Shown here: positions 59,639 to 64,000 of the stretch, piece after piece
Layout: each line of letters begins with the position of its first letter
How positions within the stretch are numbered: position 1 is the stretch's first letter
Source: VFBF01 sp964530695
Lineage (GTDB): Bacteria > Pseudomonadota > Alphaproteobacteria > Caulobacterales > Aquidulcibacteraceae
NCBI GenBank assembly: GCA_964530695.1
Contig: CAZGYQ010000003.1
Location: 1-64,000 of the forward strand
Direction: 5' to 3'
Length of the DNA stretch: 64,000 bases
Position numbers and translations under genes: made by a program
The notes under the pieces: generated by a model
Databases searched by the model: none
What the model was told of the DNA's origin: nothing
The model's input: only the letters and a program-made list of their open reading frames with translations

Positions 59639-60673
59639 CTACTCGCCTTCCTCAAACAACCCCGTCTGCTCCACCGGCTTCGGCGGCGCCTTCCGCCCGA
59701 TGCGCTCATACGCTTTCGCGCAGGCCATCCGCCCGCGCGGGGTGCGCATGATGAAGCCCTGCTGCATCAGGTATGGCTCGATCACGTCCTCAATGGCGTC
59801 GCGGGCTTCCGCGATTGCGGCCGCCAGCGTCTCCACGCCCACGGGGCCGCCGCCGTAGGTGTCCACCAGCGCCACGAGATAGCGGCGGTCGAGCGTGTCG
59901 AGGCCGTCTGAATCCACCTCGAGCCGCGCCAGCGCCATTTCCGCGAGTCGCACGTCGATCTTCGCGCCCTCGGCGTCGGCGAAGTCGCGCACGCGGCGCA
60001 GGAGGCGCATGGCGATCCGCGGCGTGCCGCGCGCGCGCTTGGCGATCTCGAAGGCGCCGTCGAGATCCATCGTGCAGTTGAGTTTCTCGCCCGCGCGCAC
60101 GACGATGCCGTGCAGCTCGTTCGCGTCGTAGAATTCAAGCCGCACCGGAATGCCGAAGCGGTCGCGCAGCGGATTGCCGAGCAAGCCGGCCCGCGTCGTC
60201 GCGCCGACGAGCGTGAAAGGCGCCAGATCGATGCGCACGCTGCGCGCGCTCGGCCCGTCGCCGATCATGAGATCGAGGTGATAGTCCTCCATCGCCGGGT
60301 AGAGGATTTCCTCCACGGCGGGCGCGAGGCGATGGATCTCGTCGATGAACAACACGTCGCGGGGTTCGAGATTGGTCAGCAGCGCCGCGAGGTCGCCGGC
60401 CTTCGCGATGACGGGGCCAGACGTGGCGCGAAAGCCCACGCCCAACTCGCGCGCGAGAATCTGCGCCAGCGTCGTCTTGCCGAGACCGGGCGGGCCGAAC
60501 AGCAGCGTGTGGTCCAGCGCCTCGGCGCGTCCGCGCGCGGCCTCGACGAAGATCTTGAGGTTTTCCTTGGCCTTGGGCTGGCCCACGAATTCGTCGAAGC
60601 CGGTGGGGCGCAGGGCGCGGTCCACGTTTTCGCCCGGCTGGCGCGCGGCGGAGACGAGGCGGGAATCGGACAT
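59639..60673 (-). CDS. ruvB: Holliday junction branch-migration helicase RuvB
   Basis: RuvB drives branch migration with RuvA during recombination. The 344-residue protein has Walker A GPPGLGKTTLA, Walker B LFIDEIHRL, sensor and the conserved GATTRAGLLGNPLRDRFGI with the Arg finger, and the C-terminal winged helix (PYLMQQGFIMRTPRGRMAC). Usual length. It is not next to ruvA or ruvC here, since the upstream gene is an SDR. A GTTC-N7-GTTC box 25-39 nt upstream of the ATG points to LexA control. Confidence 0.96.
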   Translation of the reverse strand: MSDSRLVSAARQPGENVDRALRPTGFDEFVGQPKAKENLKIFVEAARGRAEALDHTLLFGPPGLGKTTLAQILARELGVGFRATSGPVIAKAGDLAALLTNLEPRDVLFIDEIHRLAPAVEEILYPAMEDYHLDLMIGDGPSARSVRIDLAPFTLVGATTRAGLLGNPLRDRFGIPVRLEFYDANELHGIVVRAGEKLNCTMDLDGAFEIAKRARGTPRIAMRLLRRVRDFADAEGAKIDVRLAEMALARLEVDSDGLDTLDRRYLVALVDTYGGGPVGVETLAAAIAEARDAIEDVIEPYLMQQGFIMRTPRGRMACAKAYERIGRKAPPKPVEQTGLFEEGE

Positions 60674-60697
60674 GGCCGGGAGCCTTTGGGCAAATTA

Positions 60698-60712
60698 GTT
60701 CCTAAATCGTTC
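60698..60712 (+). promoter_or_regulatory. LexA SOS box (GTTC-N7-GTTC) in front of ruvB
   Basis: GTTC-CTAAATC-GTTC at 60698-60712 is an exact match to the SOS box of alphaproteobacteria. It lies in a short AT-rich stretch 25 nt upstream of the ruvB start, where a repressor would cover the promoter. DNA-repair function of the gene fits. Confidence 0.85.
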
Positions 60713-60801
60713 TAACCTGCTTCGGGGCGAAGCCAAAACGGCGGCCCAAACGGCAGGAGGCGCGGGTCCCTCGGCCCACGCCCCCCATCGCTATTCTGCG
60801 A

Positions 60802-61719
60802 TCAGACCGGGTCGTACGGGAACACGCTCGCCGTGGCGCCGACGTCCGTGTAGCTCGCCTTCATCGCCGGCAGGCACTGCTCGATGAGCGACTTCGGCGT
60901 CCAGCCTTCCCGCATGCCGAGCGCGCGCACGGGGCGGGGCTGGTTGAACAGGAACACCTCGTTGCCGCGCACGGCGAAAATTTGCCCGTTGGTGTCCTTC
61001 GCACCGTCCGAACACAGCGCGACCGCAAGCTGCGCCACCTGATCGGCGCGCATGGCGTTCTTCATCCGCTCCACGCGCTGCGCGGATGCCTCGTCCTTGA
61101 TCGGGATGGTGGCGATCATGCGCGTCCATGCGAATGGCGCGATGATGTTCGAGCGCACGTTCTTCGGCGCGCCTTCCATGGCGATGATGCGCGAGAGGCC
61201 CATGACGCCGAGCTTGGCCGCCGCATAGTTCGCCTGGCCGATATTGCCGATGAGGCCGGACGTGGACGTGAAGAGGACGTAGGAGCCGGACTGCTGCTCG
61301 CGGAAATGCTCCACCGTCGCGCGCGTGACGTTGAAGGCGCCGTGCAGGTGCACGTCGATGACGGCCTTCCAGTCCTCGATGGCCATCTTGTGGAACATGC
61401 CGTCGCGCAGGATGCCGGCGGGGTTCACCACGGCGTGCAGACCGCCGAATTCCTTTTTCGCCTGTTCCATCATGCCGACGACTGCGTCGTAGTCGGTGAC
61501 GCTGTCGGAGTTGTGGATCGCCTTGCCGCCGGCGGCGCGGATTTCCTTCGCCACCGTTTCGGCGGGGCCCGCGGAGCCTTCATCGCCGCCGGCGACGCTG
61601 CCGCCGAGGTCGTTGACGAGCACCGCCGCGCCTTCCTTTGCGGCAAGCAGCGCGCACTCGCGCCCGATGCCGTTGCCGCCACCCGTGACCAGCACGACCT
61701 TCCCGTCAAGCACGCCCAT
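60802..61719 (-). CDS. Short-chain dehydrogenase/reductase (hydroxyacyl-CoA dehydrogenase-like)
   Basis: The 305-residue enzyme has the classical SDR cofactor motif TGGGNGIGRE near 12-21, catalytic Ser in FTSTSG and the YAAAK pair near 165-169. The NNAG motif is changed to NPAG (HAVVNPAGILRD). The insert SVAGGDEGSAGPAETVAKEI after the first strand is typical of the peroxisomal MFE-2-like hydroxyacyl-CoA dehydrogenase group. It uses NAD(P) to oxidise a hydroxy or reduce a keto group. The native substrate is unknown. Confidence 0.9.
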   Translation of the reverse strand: MGVLDGKVVLVTGGGNGIGRECALLAAKEGAAVLVNDLGGSVAGGDEGSAGPAETVAKEIRAAGGKAIHNSDSVTDYDAVVGMMEQAKKEFGGLHAVVNPAGILRDGMFHKMAIEDWKAVIDVHLHGAFNVTRATVEHFREQQSGSYVLFTSTSGLIGNIGQANYAAAKLGVMGLSRIIAMEGAPKNVRSNIIAPFAWTRMIATIPIKDEASAQRVERMKNAMRADQVAQLAVALCSDGAKDTNGQIFAVRGNEVFLFNQPRPVRALGMREGWTPKSLIEQCLPAMKASYTDVGATASVFPYDPV

Positions 61720-61791
61720 TGTTTCCTCCCTCGTCCAGAATGCTGGCTTAGTTCCAAGCGCTCGCGGGCGTCGACGTCAAGCACGCCTTCG

Positions 61792-62265
61792 TCACAGCGC
61801 CTTGGCGTAGAACATCGTGCAGGAATTGCCGGGCGCATTGTGCGGCTCGGACGGCAGGAATCCGAAGCTCTCGTAGAGGCGGATGGCGTGACCCATGCTG
61901 GCATGGGTGTCGAGGCGCATGGTGGTGAAGCCGCGCGCGCGGGCGTCCTCGATGAGGCGCGCGACGAGTTGCTCGCCGAGTTTGAGGCCGCGGAAGGCGT
62001 CGCGGCAGTAGAGGCGCTTCAGCTCGCATTCGGTTGCGTTGAGGCGCTTGAGTCCAAGCGCCGCCGCCGGCGCGCCGTCCACGCGGGCGAGCATGAGCGT
62101 CTCAAAGCGATCAGGAAACGTCGCCATCTCGCCGGTGAAGTCCTGGTAGCCGACATCGATGCCGTCCTCGCGGTCGATGCGGAACACGAATTCGCGGAAG
62201 AGATCGGCGACGGCGGATATGTCGGCGGCGGTTGCGGCGGGGGCGATGACAATACGATCCTTCAT
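61792..62265 (-). CDS. GNAT-family N-acetyltransferase
   Basis: The 157-residue protein has the GNAT fold: strand ELKRLYCRDAFRGLKLGEQL carries the acetyl-CoA binding R/Q-x-x-G-x-G/A form as RGLKLG, and RLYESFGFLPSE is the typical late motif. It acetylates an unidentified amine. ATG 62265 is chosen because it overlaps the MFS gene stop (ATGA), so the two are likely coupled. The preceding region in the same frame has no gene character. Confidence 0.87.
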   Translation of the reverse strand: MKDRIVIAPAATAADISAVADLFREFVFRIDREDGIDVGYQDFTGEMATFPDRFETLMLARVDGAPAAALGLKRLNATECELKRLYCRDAFRGLKLGEQLVARLIEDARARGFTTMRLDTHASMGHAIRLYESFGFLPSEPHNAPGNSCTMFYAKAL

Positions 62266-63578
62266 GCCTTCGCCTCCGCTTCCTCCGGCGTCGCTTCGCG
62301 CGCCTTCTCGATCGCCCTGTCCTCGAACGTATCGGCGTTCGCGAGCTGCGGGAAAAGCCACATCCACAGGAGCGAGGCGAGGAACGCCGCCCCGCCGCCG
62401 AGCGCCACGCCGAGCGCGGGACCGAAGATCGCGCCCATGACGCCGGCCTCGAAGTCGCCGAGTTCGTTGGACGCCGAGATGAACACAAAGCTCACCGCCG
62501 CCACGCGGCCGAGCATCGCTTCGGGCGTGGCGAGCTGGATGAGGCTCTGGCGCACCTGCACGGAGATCATGTCCGCCGCGCCCGCGACGGCGAGTGCGGC
62601 GAAGGACAGCCAGTAGGATGTCGAAAGCCCGAATATGATCGTGCAGACGGCGAATACGAGCGTCGACCCGAACATCCATCGCCCGACGTGCCGTCGGAGC
62701 GGATAGGCCGCGATCGCGAACGCCGTGATCGCCGCGCCGATCGCCAGCGCCCCCCGCAGCAGGCCGAAACCCGCTTCGTCCGCATGCAGGATCTTGTCGG
62801 CGAACACCGGCACCAGCGCCTGCGCGCCCGCCAGCAGCACGACGACGAGGTCGAGCGAAATCGCGCCGAGCACGATCTTGTTGTTCCAGACATAGCCGAG
62901 GCCCTCGCGGATCAGTTCGAGGGTCGGGCGTGCGGCGGTCGCCTCGCGTTTGCGCGCGTGGACGCCGAGAAGGGCGACGATGCCGATGGCGATGAGCAGC
63001 GCCGCCGCGCCGAACGCCAGTTGCGCGCCGGAATGGTCACGCACGCCGAACGCCAGCAGCACGCCGCCGATGGAGGGGCCGATGATGCTCGATGTCGTGA
63101 ACGCCAGCGAATTGAGCGCAATCGCCTGCGGCATGTCCTCGCGTGGCACGAGCGCGGGCAGCAACGCCTGCGCGGCTGCGGGCTGGAAGGCGTTGACCGC
63201 GCCGCTCACCGCCGCGGCGGAGAAGATGACGTTCACCATCGTCGCCGGCGGCAGGAACGATGTCGCGACGCACAGGGTGAGCGCAATCGCGAGTTTCACA
63301 CCGTAGCAGACGACGAGGATGAGCTTGCGGTCGATCCGGTCGGCGAGCTGGCCGCCGATCAGCGAGAGCGCAAACAGCGGCACGAACTGGAAAAGCCCCA
63401 CGAGGCCCAGCGCCAGAACGGCTTCCTTCTCGCTGCGCCCCGCGGCCAGCGAAAGCTGGTGGACATGCCACAGGAGGGCGGTCGTCTGGATCTGCCAACC
63501 GAGCACGAACGTCGCGCGCGTCACCCAGAACCGCGCGAACGCTTCGTGACGGAAAATGGAGAAGTCGGGGAGGCGCAT
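62262..63578 (-). CDS. Major facilitator superfamily exporter
   Basis: The 438-residue protein has twelve or so hydrophobic segments and the MFS loop motif GGQLADRIDRKLIL between segments 2 and 3. Sequence and length fit the MFS_3/EntS-like exporters. It probably expels a small molecule by proton antiport. ATG 63578 or TTG 63617 are possible starts; no clear ribosome site marks either. It overlaps the GNAT gene by 4 nt. The C-terminal tail is charged and rich in Glu and Ala. Confidence 0.9.
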   Translation of the reverse strand: MRLPDFSIFRHEAFARFWVTRATFVLGWQIQTTALLWHVHQLSLAAGRSEKEAVLALGLVGLFQFVPLFALSLIGGQLADRIDRKLILVVCYGVKLAIALTLCVATSFLPPATMVNVIFSAAAVSGAVNAFQPAAAQALLPALVPREDMPQAIALNSLAFTTSSIIGPSIGGVLLAFGVRDHSGAQLAFGAAALLIAIGIVALLGVHARKREATAARPTLELIREGLGYVWNNKIVLGAISLDLVVVLLAGAQALVPVFADKILHADEAGFGLLRGALAIGAAITAFAIAAYPLRRHVGRWMFGSTLVFAVCTIIFGLSTSYWLSFAALAVAGAADMISVQVRQSLIQLATPEAMLGRVAAVSFVFISASNELGDFEAGVMGAIFGPALGVALGGGAAFLASLLWMWLFPQLANADTFEDRAIEKAREATPEEAEAKA

Positions 63579-63698
63579 GGGCGGCGGGACTGTGCAATGG
63601 CGCGCCGTGTCGAACAACCCTCGCGCTTGACGTCACCTCGCCCCCTGTCGGGGAGAGGGTTGCGGTCTGGGTCCACACGCCCTACACGCGCCGGCCAC

Positions 63699-64000
63699 AT
63701 GACCTTTCAGCTTGTCCCCGATGATCCGCGGTTTGATGCGGCCCTTGAGACTGTGCTCGACGCCGCGTTCGGCCCCGGCCGCTTCTCCAAGGTGAGCGAA
63801 CGCGTGCGCGAATTCGCGACGTTGGACCGCGCGCTGTCCCGGGTGGCGTTGAAGGGAAGCGACGTCACCGGCTGCTGCCGGATCTACCGCATCTCAATTG
63901 ATGCGACGCCGGCCCTGTTTCTCGGACCCCTCGCGGTGTCGCCGACGGCGCAGGGTGCGGGCCTCGGGCAGGAACTGGTCGGCGCATCATTGCAGGCGTG
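63699..64000 (+). CDS. GNAT-family acetyltransferase, cut by the right edge of the window
   Basis: The frame opens at ATG 63699 and stays open to the end of the window, giving about 100 residues (MTFQLVPDDPRFDAALETVL at the start). It contains VSPTAQGAGLGQELVG, the acetyl-CoA binding motif of GNAT enzymes (QGAGLG) after a LFLGPLAV strand. It appears to be the YhbS-like type. The C-terminal part is missing, so its length is unknown. It is divergent from the MFS gene, about 120 nt away. Confidence 0.75.
   Translation, partial: MTFQLVPDDPRFDAALETVLDAAFGPGRFSKVSERVREFATLDRALSRVALKGSDVTGCCRIYRISIDATPALFLGPLAVSPTAQGAGLGQELVGASLQA

Overview
The window is GC-rich chromosomal DNA of an alphaproteobacterium. 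The best guess is the Caulobacterales/Hyphomonadaceae area. The reasons are a TonB-dependent receptor beside a type II secretion operon, a CHCC zinc-finger protein, a ZapE-type ATPase, a LexA box of the alphaproteobacterial GTTC-N7-GTTC type in front of ruvB, and several palindromic intergenic repeats of the kind common in that class. Genus and species cannot be fixed from the sequence alone. I see no rRNA, tRNA, CRISPR array, prophage or insertion-sequence transposase.

Layout. 1-4380: the end of a repetitive secreted beta-rich protein, a strong terminator, and an 889-aa TonB-dependent receptor. 4511-16847: a type II secretion operon, gspC to gspN, with nearly every junction overlapping, plus one unknown exported protein and a convergent short prepilin peptidase (gspO). 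16838-20006: a candidate Pho box and pstS-pstC-pstA, with no pstB or phoU following. 20064-31863: housekeeping and envelope genes (glycosyltransferase, DegP-like protease, PutA, DUF4870-like membrane protein, ZapE, a membrane-anchored thioredoxin, a PlsC-like acyltransferase, a methyltransferase, ExoD and MscS). 31984-35756: an ABC exporter pair, an unknown membrane protein and an FKBP isomerase. 36126-42449: YqgE, a peroxiredoxin, and a QmcA/NfeD pair split by a TetR-controlled HlyD-ABC efflux operon. 42446-49364: a MarR/Acg-nitroreductase pair, an ABC ATPase, a CHCC zinc protein, a DUF3857 transglutaminase protein, a PEP mutase-like enzyme and an MNT/HEPN toxin-antitoxin module that overlaps polA. 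49361-58646: polA, small lipoproteins, an M20 peptidase beside a chagasin-like inhibitor, a lone Rieske oxygenase and a fused dual ABC ATPase. 58666-63578: a two-gene nucleotidyltransferase module of foreign look, ruvB under an SOS box, an SDR, a GNAT and an MFS exporter. A second GNAT gene runs off the right edge.

How it fits together. The left 20 kb reads as a possible surface-nutrition island: a secreted repetitive protein, an outer-membrane TonB receptor, the type II machine that could export the protein, and a Pho-box-led phosphate transporter. The link to phosphate is inference, but it fits published links between type II secretion and phosphate starvation in Caulobacter and Pseudomonas. 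The other points that most deserve follow-up are the MNT-HEPN-polA coupling, the 58.7-59.6 kb nucleotidyltransferase pair, the near-perfect TetR operator and the pstSCA operon without its ATPase.
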